In this document: positions 1 through 5,448 of the stretch, piece by piece
Numbering within the stretch: position 1 is the stretch's first letter
How the letters are laid out: each line of letters starts with the position of its first letter
DNA from: Paraktedonobacter sp034438135
Lineage (GTDB): Bacteria; Chloroflexota; Ktedonobacteria; Ktedonobacterales; Ktedonobacteraceae
Length of the DNA stretch: 11,136 nt
NCBI GenBank assembly: GCA_034438135.1
Contig: DAOTTL010000159.1
Location: forward strand, 1 to 11,136
Direction of reading: 5' to 3'
Notes under the pieces: generated by a model
Databases searched by the model: none
Told to the model about the DNA's origin: nothing
What the model saw: only the letters and a program-made list of their open reading frames with translations
Program-made: the position numbers and the translations under genes

Positions 1-543
1 CTGAGGCAACGCCTGTGGAGGTTGGTGGTGGTCTGTGATGATGACTTCGATGCCCTGCTCGCGTGCATAATTGACCTCGTCAACATCAGAGCTGCCACAG
101 TCCGTCGTGATAATCAATCTGGTTCCACGCTGTTTTAAAGTATCAAGCGCGTCTTTGCTCAAGCCGCGGGTACCCTGGAAGCGATTGGGGAGATAGAACG
201 AGAGATGTTCCTCGGGCTGCTTTAAGTGACGCAGAGCCCGTGTAAGTAGAGCGGCAGAGGTCACTCCATCCGCATCGAAATCACCATAGACAGTGATATG
301 CTCACGCGCATGCAACGCACGTTTAATCCGTTCCAGAGCAGGTTTCATATCAATGAGAGAATCGGGAGAAGGTATGAGTTCCAGGCGGGCCTCAAGGAAG
401 GCCCGCATCTCTGTGGGAGTATGCAAACCACGGCTATACAGTAGCTGAGCATGGAGATGCTGTATTTTGGCCCTTTCAAATTCCTTAAACTGGGCATCAC
501 TCAGGCGTTCAGAAACACTCCAGGGTACTGATGTAGAAGGCAT
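1..543 (-). CDS. recJ: Single-stranded-DNA-specific 5'-3' exonuclease RecJ, N-terminal part (cut by the window edge)
   Basis: RecJ degrades single-stranded DNA 5' to 3' in recombination and mismatch or base-excision repair, using two metal ions bound by DHH-family motifs. Translating the minus strand from the ATG at 543-541 gives 181 uninterrupted codons to the window edge. The translation contains the DHH-family signature VYGDFDADGVTSAAL (motif I, D-x-D-x-DG), then LIITTDCGSS (motif II) and IITDHHQPP, the DHH motif itself. The N-terminal helix (SERLSDAQFKEFERAK) also fits the family. The C-terminal DHHA1 and OB domains lie outside the window. The start has a GAGG immediately upstream and lies 22 bp after the hemW stop, so the two genes are probably co-transcribed. 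Family identification is secure; whether the rest of the gene is intact cannot be seen. Confidence 0.95.
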   Translation of the reverse strand, partial: MPSTSVPWSVSERLSDAQFKEFERAKIQHLHAQLLYSRGLHTPTEMRAFLEARLELIPSPDSLIDMKPALERIKRALHAREHITVYGDFDADGVTSAALLTRALRHLKQPEEHLSFYLPNRFQGTRGLSKDALDTLKQRGTRLIITTDCGSSDVDEVNYAREQGIEVIITDHHQPPQALPQ

Positions 544-565
544 TTCCTCACTTCAATCCTTTCCA

Positions 566-1777
566 TTACTCTGGCAACAATCGATAGAAGACCTCATTGC
601 CCAGCAGACGACCTCGTTCGCTCAGGCGCAGCCGGTTGGATTCTAGCGTCAACAAACCAGCCTCTTCCACTGGATGAAGTCGGTTGCCCACAAAATGGTC
701 AAAGGATTCGCCAAAACGCTGCTCAAAGGCCGCCAAATGCAGTCCTTCAGTAGTGCGCAAGCCCAGGAATGCGGTCTCGGTCATCTCCTGCTCATGGCTC
801 ACACTTTCGCGCTCGTTTTCTGGCCACTTTCGAGCTTTAAGCTGGCGAATATATTCCTGTGGATCAAGCGTATCGGAAAAGCGCTCACCGGCGAAAAAGG
901 AATGAGCGCCCGCGCCCATGCCAATGTATGGAAGGTTTCGCCAGTAGGTGAGATTATGCTGACATTGGTGACCAGGCAAAGCCCAGTTAGAAATCTCATA
1001 ATTTTCATAGCCAGCCGCTCGCAAAAGCTCATCGGCATATTCGTACATGTCTGCACAGAGATCTTCGTCACCTGGAGTAATACGTCCCTCAGCAACCCAG
1101 GTAAAGAAAGGTGTCCCTTCCTCGACGATGAGCGAATAGAGTGAAAAGTGCTCAGGTCGCAGAGTCAGAGCCTCATCCAACGTCTCCTGCCAGTGACGCA
1201 TGGTCTGGCCAGGCAAGCCAAACATAAAGTCCAGGTTAAGAGAGGTAAAACCAGCCTTGCGGGCAGACTGCACTGCTAGAGTAATCTCTTCTGGTGAATG
1301 AATCCTGCCCAGGGTCTCCAGTAAGGTGGCATCAAAGCTCTGTGCTCCCATGCTGAGACGATTTATCCCCGCCGATCGCAGCCCTTGCAACTGTTCCAGA
1401 CTGAGCGTTCCCGGGTTAGCTTCTAACGAGATCTCCGCATCCTCATCCAGAGCAAAGGCTTGCTGGCAGGCTTCTAAGAGACGAGTAATCTGGGATACCG
1501 TGAGGAGACTGGGGGTACCGCCCCCAAAGAAGATTGTGCGGCTCCGACGCAAACAACCGTCAGAGAGCCTTGCCCGCTCACCGGCAAGCTTAATATGGGT
1601 GAGCAATGCTCGCACATATGGCTCACGCAACGGGAGCATACCAGCATACGTATTGAAATCGCAATAGTGACAACGGGTATGACAAAAAGGGACATGGAGA
1701 TAGAGAGAAACCGTCTGAAGCAGTTCTTCGATAGTCGGTGTATGGAGGTGAGAGCGATCAAATGTACTGGTAGTCAT
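566..1777 (-). CDS. hemW: Radical SAM heme chaperone HemW (oxygen-independent coproporphyrinogen oxidase-like)
   Basis: HemW is a radical SAM protein that binds heme and a 4Fe-4S cluster and is thought to insert heme into respiratory enzymes. From the ATG at 1777 the product has 403 residues, the usual HemW size. The cluster motif is C32-x3-C36-x2-C39 (PFCHTRCHYCDF), with Phe at position 41 where true HemN has a fourth Cys. This favours HemW over the decarboxylating HemN. FFGGGTPS at about 83-90 is the SAM-binding glycine motif. Further downstream are IGMGAGAHSF and HNLTYWRN, both conserved in the HemW group. A TTG two codons upstream (1783) could also start the gene. Neither start has a clear Shine-Dalgarno, so I chose the ATG. 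The gene stops 22 bp before recJ and lies 122 bp downstream of the foldase gene, separated from it by a hairpin. Confidence 0.93.
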   Translation of the reverse strand: MTTSTFDRSHLHTPTIEELLQTVSLYLHVPFCHTRCHYCDFNTYAGMLPLREPYVRALLTHIKLAGERARLSDGCLRRSRTIFFGGGTPSLLTVSQITRLLEACQQAFALDEDAEISLEANPGTLSLEQLQGLRSAGINRLSMGAQSFDATLLETLGRIHSPEEITLAVQSARKAGFTSLNLDFMFGLPGQTMRHWQETLDEALTLRPEHFSLYSLIVEEGTPFFTWVAEGRITPGDEDLCADMYEYADELLRAAGYENYEISNWALPGHQCQHNLTYWRNLPYIGMGAGAHSFFAGERFSDTLDPQEYIRQLKARKWPENERESVSHEQEMTETAFLGLRTTEGLHLAAFEQRFGESFDHFVGNRLHPVEEAGLLTLESNRLRLSERGRLLGNEVFYRLLPE

Positions 1778-1845
1778 AGGCAAATGTGCACAATCCGTCT
1801 ATCATGAAAAGAAGCATTAGCATGGAACAATAGAATTGTCAGTAC

Positions 1846-1891
1846 CATAAAGTTCACAGGAGAACGCTGAGGTCCTCCTGTGGACTTTATG
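1846..1891 (-). terminator. Hairpin after the foldase gene, probable terminator without a U-tract
   Basis: Two 17-bp arms, 1846-1862 (CATAAAGTTCACAGGAG) and 1875-1891, are complementary except for one position and enclose a 12-nt loop. The hairpin begins 9 bp after the foldase stop codon and precedes hemW. On the minus strand no run of T follows it, so it is not a textbook intrinsic terminator. It could attenuate read-through into hemW-recJ or protect the 3' end of the upstream mRNA. Confidence 0.6.
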
Positions 1892-1899
1892 AAGCATTC

Positions 1900-3342
1900 C
1901 TAACTGGTCGAAGTCCCAGTAGTCGAAGGTGCACCTGTTGGCAGGATATTATTCGGTGGCAAGTTATCTGTATCGAGCAGCTTATTTTGATCAGGCGAGG
2001 TGATATTCTGACCAGGAAGAGCTCTGCGATCCTGTAACCAGTCCACCAGGGCGTTGGACTTGAGACCTGAAAGGGTCGTTGCAGCTATGACTCGTGAAGG
2101 ATCAATGCCCGTAATCTGAACAATATAATAGGCACCATTGCCGAACAGCACCTTACTGGTTTCATTGAGCTTTCTACCAGGATCAAAGATCCAGTTATCG
2201 ATCACAGAGGAACCACCAACACCACCAGCAGAGCTATCGATATACTCATAACGGGTCTGCCAGCCCAGATCTCCACCTTTACTACTTGTACCAGTATCCT
2301 GCGAATCTGCTTTCGCCAGTTTTCCAAAATCCTGGCCTTTCTGCAAATCCTGCAAAATCTGATTGGCCTTCTGCTGGGTTGGTAACACAATCTGACGCGC
2401 CAGCACCTGATAAGAAGGAGAAACAAGTAGCGAGGCAAAGTAGCTTTGTGCATTTGTACGCCGATCGAGAATCGTCAGCATATCGCGAATGGTATTATCG
2501 CCAATGCCCATAGCGCTGAGAAATGTATTATACCCGTTGTTTGACGGCCTGTCCGCTTTCAAAGTATTGATATCTCGATTTACCTGAGCAGCAGTGGGGT
2601 TAATTCTCGTCTGCAAAGCGGAATTTTGTGTCGCAAGCCACTCACGAAGAATCTCATCATCCTGTAACCAGGTTGCACTATCATTAGCGATCTGAGATTG
2701 GGTAAATCCCTGTTTTTCTAGAGGGATGGTATTCTGGTTAAGATTGGTAATCTGATTTTGAAAATCCTGATGCTTCTGCTGAGCAGCGGTCAACAGTTTT
2801 TGCTGATCATCCAGTTGGGTTGTAAGAGTAGTACGCTGAGTACTGGAACCCTTGGGCAACTTGCTGATCTGCGTTTTCAGACTACTGATCTGGGTATTGA
2901 GATTGGTGATTGTGCTGCTCTCTTGAGCATCCTGTTTCTGGATGTTAACAAGCTGAGCAGTGAGACCTGTGGGACCGTACAGCTTATTTATTTCGAGCTG
3001 CGTCTTCACACCAACCATCTGACGATACTCTGACTGTGGTATAGAATGGCCATTGACTGTCGTGATAGGCAGGCCAGGAATAACGATATTGATATTAATC
3101 CAGGCACCGATAAGGACCGCCACGAGGAGAAGGACAATACCCGTTGCCAGACCCCAGGTGGCGCGACGTTGAATCCGAACCTTATCGGTGTGCGAAAGAT
3201 GTGTTCCCCAACCAAAAATAAGGGGCTTCCCGTCACGCCGTGCCTCCACTCGTGCGGTCTGCTTATTGTAGCGTCTGCCCTTGGGAGGCTTGCCACGCGA
3301 GTTTCCCGATGTACGAGCAGGACGCTCCGTTTGAGTGTTCAT
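1900..3342 (-). CDS. Membrane-anchored PpiC/parvulin-type peptidylprolyl isomerase (SurA/PrsA-like foldase)
   Basis: This is probably an extracytoplasmic prolyl isomerase or chaperone tethered to the membrane. From the ATG at 3342 it has 480 residues. Residues 1-62 are basic and cytoplasmic, rich in Arg/Lys. Residues 63-82 (GLATGIVLLLVAVLIGAW) form a single membrane anchor. A SurA/trigger-like start (TTVNGHSIPQSEY) follows at about 94-106. Residues 135-205 are Gln/Thr/Leu-rich and look coiled-coil. The rotamase domain runs from about 311 to 410, with YQVLARQIVLP, KGQDFGKLAK, GGDLGW and YYIVQITG as its landmarks. The tail is Pro/Thr/Ser-rich. An upstream in-frame start at 3396 would add 18 residues, but the ATG at 3342 has GGAAGGG eight bases upstream and is preferred. 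The gene lies 119 bp behind rpsR on the same strand. The family call is firm; the substrates are unknown. Confidence 0.85.
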   Translation of the reverse strand: MNTQTERPARTSGNSRGKPPKGRRYNKQTARVEARRDGKPLIFGWGTHLSHTDKVRIQRRATWGLATGIVLLLVAVLIGAWININIVIPGLPITTVNGHSIPQSEYRQMVGVKTQLEINKLYGPTGLTAQLVNIQKQDAQESSTITNLNTQISSLKTQISKLPKGSSTQRTTLTTQLDDQQKLLTAAQQKHQDFQNQITNLNQNTIPLEKQGFTQSQIANDSATWLQDDEILREWLATQNSALQTRINPTAAQVNRDINTLKADRPSNNGYNTFLSAMGIGDNTIRDMLTILDRRTNAQSYFASLLVSPSYQVLARQIVLPTQQKANQILQDLQKGQDFGKLAKADSQDTGTSSKGGDLGWQTRYEYIDSSAGGVGGSSVIDNWIFDPGRKLNETSKVLFGNGAYYIVQITGIDPSRVIAATTLSGLKSNALVDWLQDRRALPGQNITSPDQNKLLDTDNLPPNNILPTGAPSTTGTSTS

Positions 3343-3357
3343 AAGTACATCCCTTCC

Positions 3358-3389
3358 GCGCCAGATCATGGGTAACGCCCTTATGGCGC
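3358..3389 (-). other. Inverted repeat just upstream of the foldase ribosome-binding site
   Basis: GCGCCA at 3358-3363 and TGGCGC at 3384-3389 can pair, with an inner GGG/CCC pairing (3370-3372 with 3378-3380). The stem ends directly beside the Shine-Dalgarno (3351-3357) of the foldase gene. It lies in the rpsR-foldase spacer, so it could be a partial terminator or could tune translation of the foldase. No T-run follows. It may be chance. Confidence 0.3.
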
Positions 3390-3461
3390 ACAGCAAAGAT
3401 GAAAAGCCAGATCTTTAACAGTTCAACCACACTTTCACCTTTGCCGTGCATGGGCGCTTCT

Positions 3462-3749
3462 CTACATGCCGCGCATGTGTTCCGCAGTGTAGGGTAGCAA
3501 TGCCATATGACGAGCCTGTTTCAATGCAACGCCCAGACGGCGCTGATGTTTCGCACAGGTACCCGTCTTACGACGTGGTTCAATTTTGCCTCGATCAGAA
3601 ATGTAACGCTTCATAAAGCGGCTGGCATCTTTATAGTCAATGTCACGCACATGATCATGGCAGAACTGACAAATTTTGCGGCGAGAGCCGCGCTCCCCAC
3701 GACTGCCTCGATCGCGACGTGGGCCACTACTATCAGATCGTCTTTGCAT
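3462..3749 (-). CDS. rpsR: 30S ribosomal protein bS18
   Basis: bS18 binds the platform of the 30S subunit as a heterodimer with bS6. The 95-residue product has a basic, Arg/Ser/Gly-rich N-terminus of about 24 residues and then the conserved core: KICQFC, IDYKDA, RFMKRYISDRGKI, PRRKTGTCAKHQRRL and ALLPYT. Cys27 and Cys30 (CxxC) with Cys65 mark the cysteine-bearing form of S18, in which a zinc site is plausible. AAGGAG lies 8-9 bases before the ATG. It starts 33 bp after ssb and belongs to the rpsF-ssb-rpsR operon. Confidence 0.97.
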   Translation of the reverse strand: MQRRSDSSGPRRDRGSRGERGSRRKICQFCHDHVRDIDYKDASRFMKRYISDRGKIEPRRKTGTCAKHQRRLGVALKQARHMALLPYTAEHMRGM

Positions 3750-3782
3750 GAAATTTTCTCCTTATACCCCTGCAATGGGAAT

Positions 3783-4220
3783 TTAAGGAAGATCGTCTGA
3801 GTCAAGAAATGGATCAAAATCATCGCCAGACGCGCTTGGAGCACTATACCCAGAGCCAGGACTGCTCTGCGAATAGCTTCCAGAACCGCCAGAGGACCCT
3901 TTCGAATCGAGCATCTTCATATCACTTGCGACAATATCAATCACAGTGCGCTGAATCCCTTCTCGATCGGTATACTTCCTCTGTTGGATACGTCCTTCAA
4001 TATAGACCTTGGAACCCTTGTGCAGATATTTCTCACAAATCTCTGCCAATTGACGCCAGGTGACGATGTTAAACCATTCGGTCTCTTCTTTCTTCTCACC
4101 GTTTGCCTTATAGGTTCGGTTTACAGCCAGGGAGAACTTTGCAACAGGAGCGCCATCGCTGGTAATCTGAAACTCAGGATCGCGACCCAGATTCCCGATC
4201 AACATGACCTTATTTAACAT
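3783..4220 (-). CDS. ssb: Single-stranded DNA-binding protein SSB
   Basis: SSB coats single-stranded DNA during replication and repair and recruits partner proteins through its acidic C-terminal tip. The 145-residue product has the canonical OB-fold start MLNKVMLIGNLGRDPE, then the WFNIV and KGSKVYIEGRIQQRKY blocks, with the fold ending near residue 105. A Gly/Ser-rich linker follows, then an acidic tail ending in DSDDLP. The usual tip ends in a Phe (DDxPF-type). Here the stop codon comes directly after the Pro, so the Phe that normally inserts into partner proteins is missing. AAAGGA lies about 8 bases upstream of the ATG. The gene lies between rpsF (101 bp upstream) and rpsR (33 bp downstream), the conserved bacterial order. 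Confidence 0.96.
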   Translation of the reverse strand: MLNKVMLIGNLGRDPEFQITSDGAPVAKFSLAVNRTYKANGEKKEETEWFNIVTWRQLAEICEKYLHKGSKVYIEGRIQQRKYTDREGIQRTVIDIVASDMKMLDSKGSSGGSGSYSQSSPGSGYSAPSASGDDFDPFLDSDDLP

Positions 4221-4321
4221 GATTGATGTCCTTTCAACGTAATAAACGCTGTCGTATGGTATACAATCTCTCTACCGCCATGGCCGGGCATATGGACTCA
4301 GACACGATCTCCACTTAAGAA

Positions 4322-4846
4322 CTATGCCTCTACTGTTTCTTCCTCAGCCACTGGCGCACTAACGGGGATTTCTTCATCCGTATGCGCTGCGACAGGGGTT
4401 TCTTCCTCTTCAGCTTCAGAGACCACCACTGGCTCGTTCTCTGGGCTAATTGCCTGTTCTGCTGGAACCTCTACCTCGGTCGCTGGAGCAGCCTGGGCCT
4501 GGGCTTGAGCCTGGGCTGCCGCAGTAGCACGAGCATCGCGCTCTTTCTGAGCAACCTTCGGATCGCGTCTGATAATGAGATGCCGAAGAATCTCCTCGGA
4601 AACTTTAAGTGTCCGGTCCAGTTCACTTACGGATTCAGGGGTTAAGATCATATCAATAAACACGTAAAAACCGTCTCGGTGATGCTCGATCGGATAGGCA
4701 AGGCGCCGCCGCCCCCACTGGTTTACCCGAACAACCTGACCACCATTAATATTGACGATCTGCTCAACACGCTCCAGTAAAGTGCGTGTCTGCTCTTCAT
4801 TGACTTCGGGACTGAGTATGAAGCCTAGCTCATAATCTCGACTCAC
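4322..4846 (-). CDS. rpsF: 30S ribosomal protein bS6 with a long acidic C-terminal extension
   Basis: bS6 is the 30S platform protein that pairs with bS18. Residues 1-96 form the standard fold: RDYELGFILSPEV, then GGQVVRVNQWGRRRLAYPI, GFYVFIDM and EEILRHLIIRRD. After it comes a tail of about 75 residues: an Ala/Gln repeat at about 109-120 (AAAQAQAQAQAA), then Glu/Val/Pro-rich sequence with EEEE-like clusters ending EEETVEA. Typical bS6 has about 95-100 residues; the E. coli protein carries a shorter acidic tail that is extended by glutamate ligation. The start is a GTG, fixed by a near-perfect Shine-Dalgarno six bases upstream and by the match of RDYELGFIL to the family N-terminus. It is the first gene of its operon. 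Confidence 0.96.
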   Translation of the reverse strand: MSRDYELGFILSPEVNEEQTRTLLERVEQIVNINGGQVVRVNQWGRRRLAYPIEHHRDGFYVFIDMILTPESVSELDRTLKVSEEILRHLIIRRDPKVAQKERDARATAAAQAQAQAQAAPATEVEVPAEQAISPENEPVVVSEAEEEETPVAAHTDEEIPVSAPVAEEETVEA

Positions 4847-4852
4847 GAAGCC

Positions 4853-4860
4853 ACCTCCTT
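4853..4860 (-). promoter_or_regulatory. Strong Shine-Dalgarno that fixes the rpsF GTG start
   Basis: On the minus strand this reads AAGGAGGT, essentially the full anti-SD complement. It lies six bases before the GTG at 4846-4844. It is far stronger than the other ribosome-binding sites in the window, which suits a highly expressed ribosomal protein gene with a non-ATG start. Confidence 0.85.
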
Positions 4861-4874
4861 CCTCTGGGCATGCA

Positions 4875-4916
4875 TCTGAACTCTCTTCGACACAAGAGCA
4901 TGTGCCGAAATTCAGA
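4875..4916 (-). promoter_or_regulatory. Stem-loop in the rpsF leader, candidate autoregulatory site
   Basis: In the minus-strand transcript TCTGAA (4916-4911) pairs with TTCAGA (4880-4875). Inside that, TTCGGCACA pairs over nine positions with TGTGTCGAA (one G-U), leaving a TGCTCT loop and an asymmetric internal loop (T on the 5' side, GAGAG on the 3' side). The hairpin ends 14 bases upstream of the Shine-Dalgarno. Leaders of rpsF operons are known to bind the S6:S18 complex through a CCG-bearing bulge. I do not find that CCG here, so assignment to that motif is only a possibility. Confidence 0.45.
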
Positions 4917-4925
4917 GCAGGCGAG

Positions 4926-4946
4926 GCATCAATCTTTCATCGATGC
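4926..4946 (-). promoter_or_regulatory. Second small stem-loop in the rpsF leader
   Basis: In the transcript GCATCGAT pairs with ATTGATGC (eight pairs, one G-U) around a GAAAG loop. It lies just 5' of the larger leader hairpin, with nine bases between them. The two together make a compact structured leader of about 160 nt between the promoter and rpsF. The function is unknown. Confidence 0.35.
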
Positions 4947-5011
4947 ACTTGAGTATTTTTTACATGTGCTTCTCCTAACAAATTGTCAGGGAGATGCTTT
5001 TGCACTTCGCC

Positions 5012-5040
5012 ATTATAGCATTGTTCCCCTATGCTGACAA
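5012..5040 (-). promoter_or_regulatory. Housekeeping sigma-type promoter of the rpsF operon
   Basis: On the minus strand there is TTGTCA (5040-5035), a spacer of exactly 17 bp, and a perfect TATAAT (5017-5012). Transcription would start near 5005, giving a leader of about 160 nt before the rpsF GTG. No other similarly good promoter is seen upstream of ssb, rpsR or the foldase gene, which supports transcription from this site through the group. Confidence 0.8.
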
Positions 5041-5165
5041 TACGGCTATGCATTACGATGGTTTTTCCCTTTTTAATTATTCGTCTTTGTCTCGTTCGTT
5101 CGCTCTCGCACACAAAGCAGGCAAGACAGAAACAAAAGGTTTTTCGAGAAGACTTCCTGGACAAT

Positions 5166-5280
5166 TGATAATCACAAATCACACCTGGATCGCAAATGAG
5201 CTGATAATCACGGACTCTCTACCCTGTCTGACGATGCGGGCCTGACATTCCTGGGATTGAGGGGATCCCGCGATTATCAG
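5166..5280. repeat. Three copies of TGATAATCRC, two direct and one inverted
   Basis: TGATAATCAC occurs at 5166-5175 and 5202-5211, with starts 36 bp apart. The inverted copy is at 5270-5279 (TGATAATCGC on the minus strand). The second and third copies form an inverted repeat with 12-bp arms and one mismatch (5201-5212 and 5269-5280). This could be a multi-site operator serving either divergent gene. It lies about 130-240 bp upstream of the rpsF promoter. Confidence 0.45.
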
Positions 5281-5399
5281 TTTTCATATGTCTATTCTTC
5301 TTATACGTCGAGGAAACGGAAAAACGGAAAGATTGTTAGTTTTTTCTTGTAATGAAGAAAAAAACTTATGGTTGAGGTATCTCATTTCGATATATGACT

Positions 5400-5425
5400 G
5401 TTTTGACCTGCCAACAGGTAAAAAC
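5400..5425. promoter_or_regulatory. Inverted repeat, candidate operator or 5'UTR hairpin of the membrane-protein gene
   Basis: The arms are GTTTTGACCTG (5400-5410) and CAGGTAAAAAC (5415-5425). They are complementary at 10 of 11 positions and separated by CCAA. The element ends 23 bp before the ATG at 5449. The dyad size (26 bp) suits a dimeric repressor; if transcribed it would instead form a stable hairpin. I cannot name the regulator family. Confidence 0.45.
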
Positions 5426-5448
5426 GATGTGTGCCAGATAGGAAATAT

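Larger units (their letters stand above)
5041..5448. other. Divergent intergenic region between the rpsF operon and the membrane-protein gene
   Basis: No coding sequence that I can support lies here; the open frames are short and resemble no family. The region holds the repeated TGATAATCRC elements (5166-5280), A/T-rich stretches at about 5310-5380, and an inverted repeat at 5400-5425. I see no convincing -35/-10 pair for the plus-strand gene that starts at 5449. Confidence 0.6.

Noticed and set aside
674..1144. Plus-strand open frame of 156 codons opposite hemW
   Set aside because: It is antisense to a conserved gene and has no recognisable protein features.
4221..4321. Possible separate promoter for ssb in the rpsF-ssb spacer
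   Set aside because: The best pair (TTGTAT, 16 bp, TATTAC) matches the consensus too poorly to call.
5253..5269. GGGAT...ATCCC small palindrome with a GGGATCCC core
   Set aside because: Short GC-rich palindrome that could easily arise by chance; it falls between the arms of the larger inverted repeat, which is the better-supported structure.
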